A DNA stretch of 64,000 nucleotides from Aegilops tauschii subsp. strangulata (Eukaryota; Streptophyta; Magnoliopsida; Poales; Poaceae), in assembly GCF_002575655.3 (NCBI RefSeq), contig NC_053035.3, positions 505,144,601 through 505,208,600 on the forward strand, read 5' to 3'. Under the pieces are notes generated by a model. That model searched no databases and was not told where the DNA came from. It saw only the letters and a program-made list of their open reading frames with translations. Of this stretch, positions 45,706 through 57,635 are shown piece after piece. How positions within the stretch are numbered: position 1 is the first letter of the stretch; each line of letters starts with the position of its first letter. The translations under genes were made by a program, and so were the position numbers.

Positions 45706-47157
45706 TGATAACCCGCAAGTATACGGGATAGTTGTAGCCTCTTTCGATAAGTAAGAGTGTCGAACCCAACGAGGAGCTAAAGGTAGAACAAATACTCTCT
45801 CAAGTCCTATCGGCCACTGATACGACTCTACGCACGCTTGACGTTCGCTTTACCTAGAACAAGTATGAAACTAGAGGTACTTTGTAGGTGTTATTGGATA
45901 GTTTGCAAGAAAGTACAGAACGCGTAAATAGAAAATAGGGGCTGTTTAGATAAAGATGCAATAAAGTAAATATAGCGAGTGTGGAAAAGTGGTGGTAGGA
46001 GTTGTGGAATTGTCCCTAAGCAATTGACTACTTTACTAGAACGATAGCAAGTTTTATGTGGGAGGGGGCACTGCTAGCATATCATCCCTGACTTGGAATT
46101 CTATGCAGTTATGATTGGAACTATTAGCAAGCATCCGCAACTACTAACGTTCATTAAGGTAAAACCCAACCATAGCATTAAGATATATTGGTCCCCCTTC
46201 AATCCCGTATGCATCAATTTCTATGCTAGGTTGAAGCTTTTGTCACTCTAGCCCTCCAATACATAGTCTTATCAACATACAACTAACCCTATGGTGTGAT
46301 CCACACGCGCGCTCATATGATGGGCACCAAAGGACAGCAACATAACCACAAGCAAATTAAATCAATCATAGCAATATGAAGCATAAAGCACCATGTTCAA
46401 GTAGAGGGTACAGCGTTTTGCGGGAGAGTGGACCGCTGTAGATAGAGGGGGGAAGGTGATGGAGATGTTGGTGAAGATGGCGGAGGTGTTGGTGAAGATC
46501 GCGGTGATGATGATGGCCCCCGGCAGCGCTCCGGCGCCACTGGAAGCAAGCGGGAGAGAGCCCCCCTTCTTCTTCTTCTTCTTCCTTGACCTTCTCCCTA
46601 GATGGGAGAAGGGTTTCCCCTCTGGTCCTTGGCTCCCATGGCGTGGGAGGGGCGAGAGCCACTCCGAGATTAGATCTACCTCTCTGTTTCTGCGTTCTGG
46701 AATTCTGCCCTGGCACCGTTTCTTTTATATCCGGAGATCCGTAACTCCGATTGGATTGAAACCTTCGCCGAGATCGTTTTCCAAAAATTAGCTTTCTAGT
46801 GACCAAAGAAGGGCATCAACCGCCTTACGAGTGGCCCAGGAGGGTGGGGGCGCGCCCACCTGGAGTGGGAGTGGGCCCCTATCTCCTGGCCACCTCGGGC
46901 ACCGTCTCGCGTTAATTTTAGTTCCCAAAAATCACAAATATTCCAAAATAATTCTCCGTCCGTTTTTATCATGTTTGGACTCCGTTTGATATGGGTTTCT
47001 GCGAAACATAAAACATGCAACAGACAGGAACTGGCACTGGGCACTGGATCAATATGTTAGTCCCAAAAATAATATAAAAAGTTACCAAAAGTATATGAAA
47101 GTTGAATAATATTGGCATGGAACAATCAAAAATTATAGATACGACGGAGACGTATCA
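45706..47157 (-). repeat. 5' LTR of C
   Basis: Matches 39752-41273 but lacks about 72 bp that the left copy has at about 40418-40490. The gap lies between short AAT-containing repeats. Confidence 0.94.
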
Positions 47158-47162
47158 CAGTG

Positions 47163-47501
47163 CCACAAATAAGTTGCACTATCATTATCAACTCTGCATC
47201 TTTTGGCTTCAACATTATGAATATGTGTATCACTACTATCGAGATTCATCAAAAATAGACCACTCTTTAAGGGTGCATGACCATAAAAGATATTACTCAT
47301 ATAAATAGAACAATCATTATTCTCAGATTTAAATGAATAACCATCTCGCATCAAACAAGATCCAGATATAATGTTCATACTCAACGCTGGCACCAAATAA
47401 CAATTATTTAGGTCTAAAACTAATCCCGAAGGTAGATGTAGAGGTAGCGTGCCGACGGCAATCACATCGACTTTGGAACCATTTCCCACGCGCATCGTCA
47501 C
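47163..47501 (-). pseudogene. E GAG-pre-integrase segment
   Basis: Reads MRVGNGSKVDVIAVGTLPL, VLDLNNCYLVPALSMNIIS, then DSATYLWHC, the start of the copia GAG-pre-integrase zinc region, and is cut by the TSD of C at 47158-47162. It continues at 39747. It links protease and integrase in pol. Confidence 0.85.
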
Positions 47502-48486
47502 CTCGTCCTTAGCCAGTGTACACTTAATCCGTGGTCCCTATTTTGAGTTGCAAATATTAGCAACAGAACCAGTATCAAATACCCAGGTGCTACTGCGAGC
47601 TCTGGTAAGGTACACATCAATAACATGTATATCACACATACCTTTGTTCACCTTGCCATCCTTCTTATCCGCCAAATACTTAGGGCAGTTCCGCTTCCAG
47701 TGACCAGTCTGCGTGTAGTAGAAGCACTCAGTCTCAGGCTTAGGTCCAGACTTGGGTTTCTTCTCTTGAGCAGCAACTTGTTTGCCGGTCTTCTTGAAGT
47801 TCCCCTTCTTCTTCCCTTTGCCCTTTTTCTTGAAACTGGTGGTCTTGTTGACCATCAACACTTGATGCTCCTTCTTGATTTCTACCTCCGCAGCTTTTAG
47901 CATTGCGAAGAGCTCGGGAATTGTCTTATTTATCCCTTGCATATTAAAGTTCATCACAAAGCTCTTGTAGCTTGGTGGCAGTGATTGAAGAATTCTGTCA
48001 ATGACACTATCATCAGGAAGATTAACTCCCAGTTGAATCAAGTGATTATTATACCTAGACATTTTGAGTACATGTTCACTGACAAAACTATTCTCCTCCA
48101 TCTTGCAGCTATATAACTTATTGGAGACTTCATATCTCTCAATCCGGGCATTTCCTTGAAATATTAACTTCAACCCCTGGAACATCTCATATGCTCCATG
48201 ACGTTCAAAACGTCATTGAAGTACCGGTTCTAAGCCGTAAAGCATGGCACACTGAACTATCGAGTAGTCATCAACTTTGCTCTGCTAGACGTTCTTAACG
48301 TCGTCAGTTGCATCTGCAGCAGGCCTGGCACCCAGCGGTGCTTCCAGGACGTAATTCTTCTATGCAGCAATGAGGATAATCCTCAAGTTACGGACCCAGT
48401 CCGTGTAATTGCTACCATGCATCATCTTTCAACTTTTCTTTCTCAAGGAACGCATTAAAATTTAACGGAACAACAGCACGGGCCAT
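47502..48486 (-). pseudogene. E gag and protease start
   Basis: ATG 48486 (MARAVVPLNFNAFLEKEKL) starts copia gag. Stops and a frameshift damage codons before 48185. From 48185 the frame is open: capsid part with QLGVNLPDDSVIDRILQSLP and YKSFVMNFNMQGINKTIPEL, a Lys-rich stretch, a zinc knuckle CFYYTQTGHWKRNC whose second Cys has become Tyr, and the protease start STWVFDTGSVANICNS with the DTG active site. The knuckle change alone would impair RNA binding. Confidence 0.87.
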
Positions 48487-49709
48487 CTATCTACAACAAA
48501 CATAGACAAGCAAAATACTATCAGGTACTAAGTTCATGATAAATTTAAGTTCAATTAATCATATTACTTAAGAACTCCCACTTAGATAGACATCCCTCTA
48601 ATCATCTAAGTGATCACGTGATCCAAATCAACTAAACCATAACCGATCATCACGTGAAATGGAGTAGTTTTCAATGGTGAACATCACTATGTTGATCATA
48701 TCTACTATATGGTTCACGCTCAACCTTTCAGTCTCAGTGTTCCGAGGCCATATCTGCATATGCTAGGCTCGTCAAGTTTAACCTGAGTATTCTGCGTGTG
48801 CAAAACTGGCTTGCACCCGTTGTAGATGGACGTAGAGCTTATCACACCCGATCATCACGTGGTGTCTGGGCACGGCGAACTTTGGCAACGGTGCATACTC
48901 AGGGAGAACACTTTTATCTTGAAATTTAGTGAGAGATCATCTTATAATGCTACCGTCAATCAAAGCAAGATAAGATGCATAAAAGATAAACATCACATGC
49001 AATCAATATAAGTGATATGATACGACCATCATCATCTTGTGCTTGTGATCTCCATCTCCAAAGCACCATCATGATCACCATCGTCACCGGCGCGACACCT
49101 TGATCTCCATCGTAGCATCGTTGTCATCTCGCCAACTATTGCTTCTACGACTATCGCTACCGCTTAGTGATAAAGTAAAGCAATTACAGGGCGATTGCAT
49201 TGCATACAATAATGCGACAACCATATGGCTCCTGCCAGTTGCCGATAACTCGGTTACAAAACATGATCATCTCATACAATAAAATATAGCATCATGTCTT
49301 GACCATATCAGATCACAACATGCCTTGCAAAAACAAGTTAGACGTCCTCTACTTTGTTGTTGCAAGTTTTACATGGCTGCTACGGGCTGAGCAAGAACCG
49401 TTCTTACCTATGCATCAAAACCACAACGATAGTTCGTCAAGTTAGTGTTGTTTTAACCTTCTCAAGGACCGGGTGTAGCCACACTCGGTTCAACTAAAGT
49501 TGGAGAAACTGACACCCGCCAACCACCTGTGTGCAAAGCACGTCGGTAGAACCAGTCTCGCGTAAGCGTACGCGTAATGTCGGTCCGGTCCGCTTCATCC
49601 AACAATACCGCCGAACCAAAGTATGACATGCTGGTAAGCAGTATGACTTATATCGCCCACAACTCACTTGTGTTCTACTCGTTCATATAACATCTACGCA
49701 TAAAACCTG
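48487..49709 (-). other. E 5' untranslated leader
   Basis: About 1.2 kb between the primer site and the gag start, no gene. A long leader is typical of BARE/Angela elements, where it carries packaging and internal ribosome-entry functions. No motif for these can be pointed out here. Confidence 0.7.
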
Positions 49710-49721
49710 GCTCGGATGCCA
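49710..49721 (-). promoter_or_regulatory. Primer-binding site of E, initiator Met tRNA
   Basis: TGGCATCCGAGC on the minus strand, one base from the 5' LTR. A two-base variant of the copia site seen at 27-38. Confidence 0.85.
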
Positions 49722-49722
49722 C

Positions 49723-51447
49723 TGTTGGGGAACGTAGTAATTTCAAAAAAATTCCTACGCACACGCAAGATCATGGTGATGCATAGCAACGAGAGGGGAG
49801 AGTATGTCCACGTACCCTCATAGACCAAAAGCGGAAGCGTTAGCACAACGCGGTTGATGTAGTCGTACGTCTTCACGATCCGACCGATCAAGTACCGAAT
49901 GCACGGCACCTCCGAGTTCAGCACACATTCAGCTCGATGACGTCCCTCAAACTCCGATCCAGTCGAGCTTTGAGGGAGAGTTCCGTCAGCACGACAGCGT
50001 GGTGATGATGATGATGATGTTCTACCGATGCAGGGCTTCGCCTAAGCACCGCTACGATATTATCGAGGTGGATAATGGTGGAGGGGGGCACCACACACGG
50101 CTAAGAGATCCAACAGATCAATTGTTGTGTCTATGGGGTGCCCCCTCCCCCGTATATAAAGGAGTGGAGGAGGGGGCTGGCCAGGAGGAGGAGGTGTGCC
50201 CAAGGGGGGAGTCCAACTCCCACCGGGAGTAGGACTCCTCCTTTTCCTATTTGGAGAGGGAGAGGGAAGGAGGAGGAAGGAGGGAGGAAGGAAAGGGGGG
50301 CCAGCCCCCCTCCCAATTCGGATTGGGCTTGGGGGGCGCCCCCTCCCTTGCTCCTTTCCCCGCCTTTCCACTAAAGCCCATTAAGGCCCATATACCTCCC
50401 GGGGGGTTCCGATAACCTCCCGGTGCTCCGGTATTGTCCCAATCTCACCCGGAACCATTCCGGTGTCCAAATATAGTCGTCCATTATATCGATCTTTATG
50501 TCTCGACCATTTCGAGACACCTCGTCATGTCCGTGATCACATCCGGGACTCCGAACTACCTTCGGTACATCAAAACACATAAACTCATAATATAACCGTC
50601 ATCGAACTTTAAGCGTGCGGACCCTACGGGTTTGAGAACTATGTAGACATGACCGAGACTCGTCTCCGGTCAATAATCAATAGCGGAACCTGGATGCTCA
50701 TATTGCTCCCACATATTCTACGAAGATCTTTATCGGTCAAACCGCATAACAACATATGTTGTTCCCTTTGTCATCGGTATGTTACTTGCCCGAGATTCGA
50801 TCGTCGGTATCTCAATACCTAGTTCAATCTCGTTACCGTCAAGTCTCTTTACTCGTTACGTAATGCATCATCCCGTAACTAACTCATTAGCTACATTGCT
50901 TGCAAGGCTTATAGTGATGTGCATTACCGAGAGGGCCCAGAGATACCTCTCAGACAATCTGAGTGACAAATCCTAATCTCGAAATACGTCAACTCAACAA
51001 GTACCTTCGGAGACACCTGTAGAGCACCTTTATAATCACCGAGTTACATTGTGACGTTTGGTAGCACACAAAGTGTTCTTCCGGTAAGCAGGAGTTACAT
51101 AATCTCATAGTCATAGGAACATGTATAAGTCATGAAGAAAGCAATAGCAACATACTAAACGATCAAGTGCTAAGCTAACGGAATGGGTAGTGTCAATCAC
51201 ATCATTCTCCTAATGATGTGATCCCGTTAATAAAATGACAACTCATGTCTATGGTTAGGAAACTTAACCATCTTTGATTAACGAGCTAGTCAAGTAGAGG
51301 CATACTAGTGACACTATGTTTGTCTATGTATTCACACATGTATTATGTTTCCGGTTAATACAATTCTAGCATGAATAATAAACATTTATCATGAAATAAG
51401 GAAATAAATAATAACTTTATTATTGCCTCTAGGGCTTATTTCCTTCA
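49723..51447 (-). repeat. 5' LTR of E
   Basis: 1725 bp, nearly identical to 20232-21955 with scattered substitutions and 1-bp indels. Minus-strand promoter LTR of E. Confidence 0.95.
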
Positions 51448-51452
51448 GTAGA

Positions 51453-52345
51453 GATACTACTTGTGCTTCCAAATATCCTTAAACCCTGTTTTGCCATGAG
51501 AGTCCACCATACCTACCTATGGATTGAGTAAGATCCTTCAAGTAAGTTGTCATGTTGCATGTAATAAAAATTGCTCTCTAAATATGTATGACTTATTAAT
51601 GTGGAGAAAATAAGCTTTATACGATCATGTGGTATGGAAGTAATAAAAGCGACGGACTGCATAATAAAGGTTCATATCACAAGTGGCAATATAAAGTGAT
51701 GTTCTTTTGCATTAAGATTTCGTGCATCCAACCATAAAATCACATGACAACCTCTGCTTCCCTCGGCGAAGGGCCTATCTTTTACATTATGCAAGAGTCA
51801 AGGTGATCTTCACCTTTCCCTTTTTATTTTATCCTTTAGCAAGCACCTTGTTTTGGAAAGATCCTGATATATATATCCAATTGGATGTAAGTTAACATGA
51901 ACTATTATTGTTGACATTACCCTTGAGGTAAAACGTTGGGAGGCAACACCATAAGCCCCTATCTTTCTCTGTGTCCGATTAAAACTCCATAACCATAAGT
52001 ATTGCGTGAGTGTTAGCAATTGTGGATGACTAAATGATAGTTGAGTATGTGGACTTGCTGAAAAGCTCTATTATTGACTCTTTCTGATGTTATGGTAATT
52101 TGCAATTGCTTCAATGTCTGAGATTATAGTTTGTTAGTTTTCAATGAAGTTTCTGATCATACTTGACATTGTGAATAGTTTGTTACTTGAGCATAAGAAA
52201 TCATATGACAATATATATATATATGTTGTTATAGGAATGATCATGATGCCCTCATGTCCGTATTTTATTTTTATTGACACCTCTATCTCTAAACATGTGG
52301 ACATATTTTTCAATATCGGCTTCCACTTGAGGACAAGCGAGGTCT
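51453..52345 (+). other. F 3' untranslated interior, right part
   Basis: AT-rich continuation of 19600-20226 after E, no gene. A (TA)n run lies near 52211-52225. Confidence 0.75.
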
Positions 52346-52359
52346 AAGCTTGGGGGAGT
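52346..52359 (+). promoter_or_regulatory. Polypurine tract of F
   Basis: AAGCTTGGGGGAGT directly precedes the 3' LTR. Confidence 0.85.
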
Positions 52360-53882
52360 TGATACGTCCATTTTGCATCATGCTTTTATATCGACATTTA
52401 TTGCATTATGGGTTGTTACTACACGTTATGTCACAATACTTATGGCTATTCTCTCTTATTTTACAAGGTTTACATGAAGAGGGAGAATGCCGGCAGCTGG
52501 GATTCTGGGCTGGAAAAGGAGCAAATATTGGAGACCTATTCTGCACAACTCCAAAAGTCCTGAAACTCCACGATAGTCATTTTTGGAATTAATGATAATT
52601 ATTCAGCGAAAGAAATACCTGAGGGGGGCCACCCATCGTCCACGAGGGTGGGGGGAGCGCCCACCCTTATAGGGCGCGCCCCCTGCCTCGTGGGGCCCCT
52701 GGCAGCCCTCCGGTGCCCATCTTCTGCTATATGAATTCTTTTACCTTGGAAAAAATCATAAGCAAGCTTTCAGGACGAAACTCCGCCGCCACGAGGCGGA
52801 ACCTTGGTGGAACCAATCTAGGGATCCGACGGAGCTGTTCTGCCGGGGAAACTTCCCTCCGGGAGGGGGAAATCATCACCATCGTCATCACCAACGATCC
52901 TCTCATAGGGAGGGGGTCAATCTCCATCAACATCTTCACCAGCACCATCTCCTCTCAAACCCTAGTTCATCTCTTGTATCAAATCTTTGTACCAAAACCT
53001 CAGATTGGTACCTGTGGGTTGCTAGTAGTGTTGATTACTCCTTCTAGTTGATGCTAGTTGGTTTATCCGGTGGAAGATTATTTGTTCAGATCCTTAATGC
53101 ATATTAATACCCCTATGATCATGAACATGAATATGCTTTCTGAGTAGTTACGTTTGTTCCTGAGGACATGGGTGAAGTCTTGCTATTAGTAGTCATGTGA
53201 ATTTGGTATCCGTTCGATATTTTGATGAGATGTATGTTGTCTCTCCTCTAGTGGTGTTATGTGAACATCGACTACATGACACTTCACCATTATTTGGGCC
53301 TAGAGGAAGGCATTGGTAAGTAATAAGTAGATGATAGGTTGCTAGAGTGACAGAAGCTTAAACCCTAGTTTATGCGTTGCTTCGTAAGGGGCTGATTTGG
53401 ATCCATATGTTTCATGCTATGGTTAGGTTTACCTTAATACTTCTTTTGTAGTTGCGGATGCTTGCAATAGTGGTTAATCATAAGTGGGATGCTTGTCCAA
53501 GAAAGGGCAGCACCCAAGCACCGGTCCACCCACATATCAAATTATCAAAGTAACGAACGCGAATCATATGAGCGTGATGAAAACTAGCTTGACAATAATT
53601 CCCATGTGTCCTCGGGAGCGCTTTTCTCATTATAAGAACTTGTCCAGGCTTGTCCTTTGCTACAAAAAGGATTGAGCCACCTTGCTGCACTTTATTTACT
53701 TTCATTGCTTGTTACCCGTTACAAATTATCTTATCACAAAACTATCTGTTACCTACAATTTCAGTGCTTGCAGAGAATACCTTACTGAAAACCGCTTGTG
53801 AGTTTCTTCTGCTCCTCGTTGGGTTCGACACTCTTACTTATCGAAAGGACTATGATAGATCCCCTACACTTGTGGGTCATCA
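52360..53882 (+). repeat. 3' LTR of F
   Basis: 1523 bp, uninterrupted, and the reference for the split 5' LTR. It holds the unoccupied CACTA target (CTTAATACTTCTTTT near 53434) and ends TGTGGGTCATCA before the GTTGC duplicate. Confidence 0.96.
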
Positions 53883-54130
53883 GTTGCATATTTTACTCAT
53901 TCGAGGACATCCACCTGTTGTTTTGATTGTTTGGATCCTTTTCTTTTGCCAAGTGGATGGACAAGAATGCCTAAGAACCTTCTCTAGCTATCTATGCTTT
54001 TCTCGTCTCAAACTCTATTCATGCTACATCACAAAGTTTGATCAAGTCAGATTCGAACCACTCTGTGTGAGGAGCACTCGGAGTCCCTGATTCGTCATAG
54101 ACTTAAACTTCCAAAACCTCCTTGTGCATT
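53883..54130 (+). other. Outer copia interior after F
   Basis: Resumes with the GTTGC duplicate. No gene or pol remnant is visible; joins 4049-4678. Confidence 0.65.
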
Positions 54131-54905
54131 TCGGTCTGACCAAGAAATCCATTTCGGTCAAACCGAGTTCACTAAGTTGATTTAGGTTTTCATCTCGGTG
54201 CAACCGATTTGAACACTTCGGTCACACCGAGTTGCAGCAACCGCTTGCGATTCTGCAATCTCGGTGCCACCGAGTTGTTCCACTCGGTCACACCAACAGG
54301 GTCGGGATATATATACCCACGGGTGAGATTTTGGAAATTACTTAAAAACTTCTCAGCCCGCGCGTGTCCTGCTCTGCTCCCTCGGGTCTCCGGATCGTCT
54401 CCTTGCCGCCAACTACCTCCCGCCATTGGACTCTGTCGCCGTCGACAGATTCTGCTCCGCCGTCGCCGCCGTAGCGAACACTCGCCGCTCTAGGGTATGT
54501 GTTCGACCCCTTGTCTATCATTTTCACTCTGATTCCTAGCACGAGGACAATGCCATACTTCTTGCCACGAATGAGATTAATCTATCTAGCTAAATCTTCC
54601 TTAGGTCTAGATTGATTCAAAAAAATTAGGGTTAGCCCTCCGCAGAACTCATCTCGGACCGACCAAAATGTAGAAATCGGTCTCACCGACTCGGCTTAGG
54701 CCATTGCACTTGCGCTTTTCGGTCTGACCGAAACGTGCAAATCTGTGTGACCGAGTTTAGGATTCTATGAAACCCTAGCAATCTCGGTGCCACCGAACTG
54801 TGACTCGGCCCAACCGAGTTCACTAGTTTAGGTTCCAAGTGTTGCTTTGGTATCACCGAGTTTGTCAATTCGGTAGCTCCGAGATCACTTCTGTAGAGAA
54901 CTAAA
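54131..54905 (+). repeat. Cluster of TCGGT...ACCGA palindromic motifs, internal copy
   Basis: About a dozen imperfect 13-15 bp palindromes of the form CTCGGTNNCACCGAG lie in two groups, 54131-54300 and 54650-54890, on both sides of a TATA-like sequence. The same motif fills part of the 3' LTR (57984-58440). Confidence 0.85.
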
Positions 54906-55017
54906 ACTAATCTTTTTGACTCAATTTGTTTTGCAAAACCTTTGTACTTTGTGATGCTCATCTACTCTACCTCATCTACAACCTATTCACAGGGTCTGCT
55001 GGCAGGTTGCCTGCAAG
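54305..55017 (+). promoter_or_regulatory. Putative internal promoter and spliced leader of the second copia gene
   Basis: GGATATATATACCC (54306-54319) is a strong TATA-like box. A GC-rich leader follows (54355-54494), a GTATGT donor at 54495, AT-rich DNA, and a TATTCACAG acceptor ending at 54992, 25 bases before ATG 55018. The TATA context resembles that in the 3' LTR (GGCTATATATACCCC near 58473). This layout suggests separate transcription of the second gene with a 498-bp leader intron. All of it is inferred from sequence signals. Confidence 0.5.
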
Positions 55018-57077
55018 ATGTCTGACCAGAGTGACAGCCAGAACTAGTCTGAACAGCAAGGACAGCTGAGTAAGGGCACTAGTCCCTCCAGCAGCTATGA
55101 TGAGGGCAGCAGGAGCACACCTAGTAACTTACCCAAGGCAGCTACTAGAACAAGGAAGAAGAGAACTTCTGATTCAGAGGATGAAGACTATGTTGCAGCT
55201 GAGGATGAGGCCACTTCCAAGAAGAAGGTGGTGAAGAAAGAATTTGGCACTGCTGCATCAACTAGGCCAGGCATGAACAAGAAGGCACCTGCCAGGAGAG
55301 TGCCTACATCCAAGCCAAGGAAGGTTGCCACATGTGAAACTATGAAGTTCACCATTGAATCTGAAGAAGAGGCAGCTGGTGAGGATAAGAAAAAGAAGAG
55401 GGCAAGAACTAAAATAGCCAAAGTTCTTGGAAAGTCCACAATGGTGAGATCAGATGATGAAGAGGAAGAGGATGCTGCTCCAGCACCTAAGGCACAGAAG
55501 CTCATGGGAGATGCTATAAAGTCAGGGGCTGCTGCTAAGCCCGAAACTGCTCCCAAAGCTGCTGCTCCAGTTCCCAAGACTGCGCCCAAGAGGAGTACCA
55601 GGAACATACCTGCTGAGGAGAAGAACAAGGCCCCAGTGCCTGAAGCTGAAGAAGAGGAAGCTGAAGCCCAAGTGCTAAGGAAGCTAAAGCCCAAGATCCC
55701 AGATCATAATGATGCACATCCTGTTGCAGAGGATATGAGGATCAGGAAGGATGCAGGACTGAGACAGTGGAGAAAGGCTGACCCATATGCTGTCAGGAGG
55801 AGAACTGCTGTGGATTGCAGGTTCCACACGAAGGAACAACAAGATTTCTATGAGACAATCCTTCTTGACAAGAAGCCCATAGTGTGTGACATGAGATGGG
55901 TGGACTGGACCTACATAAGAGAGAATGAAGAGCACTTCCCAGGTGTCTATGACAGTTTCAAGGCATGTGAGGTTGACAGGTTTGTTGGCCAAAAGCTCAC
56001 TAAGTGGAATGATGAGCTGATCATGCAATTCTATTCAACTGCTCATTTCTATCCAGATGGCAAAATTGTGTTGATGTCAGAGGGTACCAATCTACAGTTG
56101 ATGAGTGGGCCAGATTGATCAATGCCCCAGAAGCTCATGAAGATGACTTGGATGTCTATGCCAAGAAGAAGAAGGGGCACAACTTAATGGCTAGCATGTA
56201 CAAGGAGATTCCTGATGCAGACCTGGAGACTCACAAGTTTGGCTCAGTGAAGCACTTGCTGTCAGGGCTGCCTACAATCAATACCATTCTGATGCACACT
56301 CTGTTGCCAAAATCAGGAGATCACAGAATGATCAGAGGACACTCCATCAACTTGCTGCATATATTTGATGTTCCTCAAAAGTTCAAAGTGATGAGTCTGA
56401 TTGTGGAAACAATTAAGAGGACAGCTGCAGATCAGAAGATATCTTGTGGGTATGCTCCACAAATTCAGGTGCTCATCAACTCCAAGATGGGCACAGGCAC
56501 ATATTTGTTGGACAAGGAGCATTTACCCCTCAAGCCAGACTTTGAGGACAACATTGTTGTCATGAATGAAGAAGATCCATCATCAGTGCAAGCACATGAG
56601 AAGAGAGAGAAGGCAAGGGCAGAGAAAGCTGCAAAGATGCCAACAGCTGAAGAGGCATCTCAAGTATTCTTGAAGAGCAAGCAAGATCAGCTCGGATATC
56701 TGATCGCATCCACCTTGAGGATTGAGAAGGGCTTGGCCACCCTGACTCAAAACCAGGAGAGCTTGGAGAGGATCATTGAGAAGAAATTCTATGATCTTGA
56801 TGTCAAGGTAACTGAGATTCCGTCAGTAGTTGAGCAACTTCAGGAGGAAGTGGAGGAGAAGAAGGGCAAGTCTACTACAGATGCTTTCACTAGAGTGCCT
56901 AGGAGTCAGAGGTCTGCTGCAGTGCCTGTCCCAGACACAAGAGCTACTACATCTGCACCAGCAACCATAGCTTCAGTGCCACCAGCTCCAGCAGCCACTC
57001 CACCAGCTCCAACCACATCTACAGACGCTTTCATCCTTGGAGTCATCTCTACACCACCTCATGAAGACCAAGCCTGA
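55018..57077 (+). pseudogene. Second gene of the outer copia element, putative plant transposon protein-like
   Basis: ATG 55018 follows the acceptor. A TAG at 55045-55047 interrupts codon 10. The frame then stays open through a Lys/Glu/Ala-rich, disordered N-terminal third. A folded region follows (about 55750-56540) with RRTAVDCRFHTKEQQDFYET, DMRWVDWTYIRENEEHFPGV, LTKWNDELIMQFYSTAHFYP, and after a frameshift near 56085, VDEWARLINAPEAHEDD and LLPKSGDHRMIRGHSINLLH. This pattern resembles the putative plant transposon protein domain (PF20167). The C-terminal part has a coiled coil (56690-56870) and a Pro/Ala/Thr-rich tail, stop TGA 57075. There is no signal peptide or membrane segment, so it is not envelope-like by sequence even though it sits where SIRE elements have an env-like ORF. 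Function unknown. Confidence 0.75.
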
Positions 57078-57635
57078 GAGACGCATAGCACTATGCATAT
57101 TTTTAACTTTTTGGTACTTGTTGCCAAAGGGGGAGAAATATGTATAGATCATAGGCTTCGAGAGAGAGAGAGAGAGTGTGTTGTTTAGTCTCTCTTTGCA
57201 TTTTATTTTCTTGAACTTCATTGTGTGTTTGCTTGATACATTATGAACTTCATTGTGTGTTTGCTTGATACATTATGTCCTTTGTGAGATACTTGGATGA
57301 TCATGTGTTTGATCATATGCTACTTTAATGTGTGCTTGAATGATATTATCCTTCATATCCATTTATGATCATTCACTTTGCTTGGTGATGAGTGCATGTG
57401 TTCAATTATTATCATTTTGAGCGCTCCACCAAGATGTATGTGACATGGAAGAGTGACCCATGATCCTAACACATCGTGCATTTGCAGTCCAAAGAAAATT
57501 TTAAATAATGCACAAATTTAAGGGGAGCTCTTGTTTGTCACATACTTCTCAAAGCAACAATGTATTTCAATCTTATTATCATTTGTCAAAGCATTGATCT
57601 ATATGTTGTCATCAATTACCAAAAAGGGGGGAGAT
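57078..57635 (+). other. Copia 3' untranslated region with polypurine tract
   Basis: No gene. Contains (AG)n at 57160-57177, a perfect 32-bp tandem duplication (57213-57244 and 57245-57276), and the tract AAAAAGGGGGGAGAT ending at 57635 next to the LTR. Confidence 0.8.

Larger units (their letters stand above)
39752..47157 (-). mobile_element. Gypsy element C, Athila-like non-autonomous element with an unknown ORF
   Basis: LTRs 39752-41273 (1522 bp) and 45706-47157 (1452 bp), TSD CAGTG (39747-39751, 47158-47162). The Asp-tRNA primer site (45677-45694) and A/G-rich tract (41274-41287) set the minus orientation. The interior of 4.4 kb encodes one ORF (45575-44258) and no gag, RT or integrase. 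The primer and purine tract match those of F, so an F-type element may have supplied the enzymes. It interrupts the pre-integrase zinc region of E. Confidence 0.95.
20232..51447 (-). mobile_element. Angela-like copia element E, full length with nested insertions
   Basis: Two LTRs (20232-21955 and 49723-51447) in the same orientation, ending in TGAAGGAAATAAGCCC/ATGCCC on the minus strand, with GTAGA at 20227-20231 and 51448-51452. The primer site lies next to the right LTR, so the element reads on the minus strand. It encodes gag, protease and GAG-pre-integrase (right), integrase core (39137-39747), then integrase end, RT and RNase H (21984-24037), interrupted by A and C. This is the autonomous copia gene order (PR-IN-RT-RH). 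Stops and frameshifts occur in every part. Confidence 0.95.
4679..53882 (+). mobile_element. Gypsy element F, Athila-like, full length with nested insertions
   Basis: Both LTRs start TGATACGTCCATTTTGC and end TGTGGGTCATCA, and the element is flanked by GTTGC at 4674-4678 and 53883-53887. It contains an Asp-tRNA primer site (14094-14111), gag-protease-RT-RNase H-integrase (14189-18859), a short 3' ORF (19247-19599), an A/G-rich tract (52346-52359) and the 3' LTR. Without its inserts it is about 10 kb, normal for this lineage. The primer site, gag type and the DMGAS-like protease motif support Athila; in Triticeae this would be the Sabrina/WHAM-like group, but the family name is unverified. All coding parts are mutated. 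Confidence 0.95.

Noticed and set aside
55018..57077. Envelope gene
   Set aside because: The position is env-like, but there is no signal peptide, membrane segment or glycosylation-rich ectodomain; the fold resembles a plant transposon protein domain.
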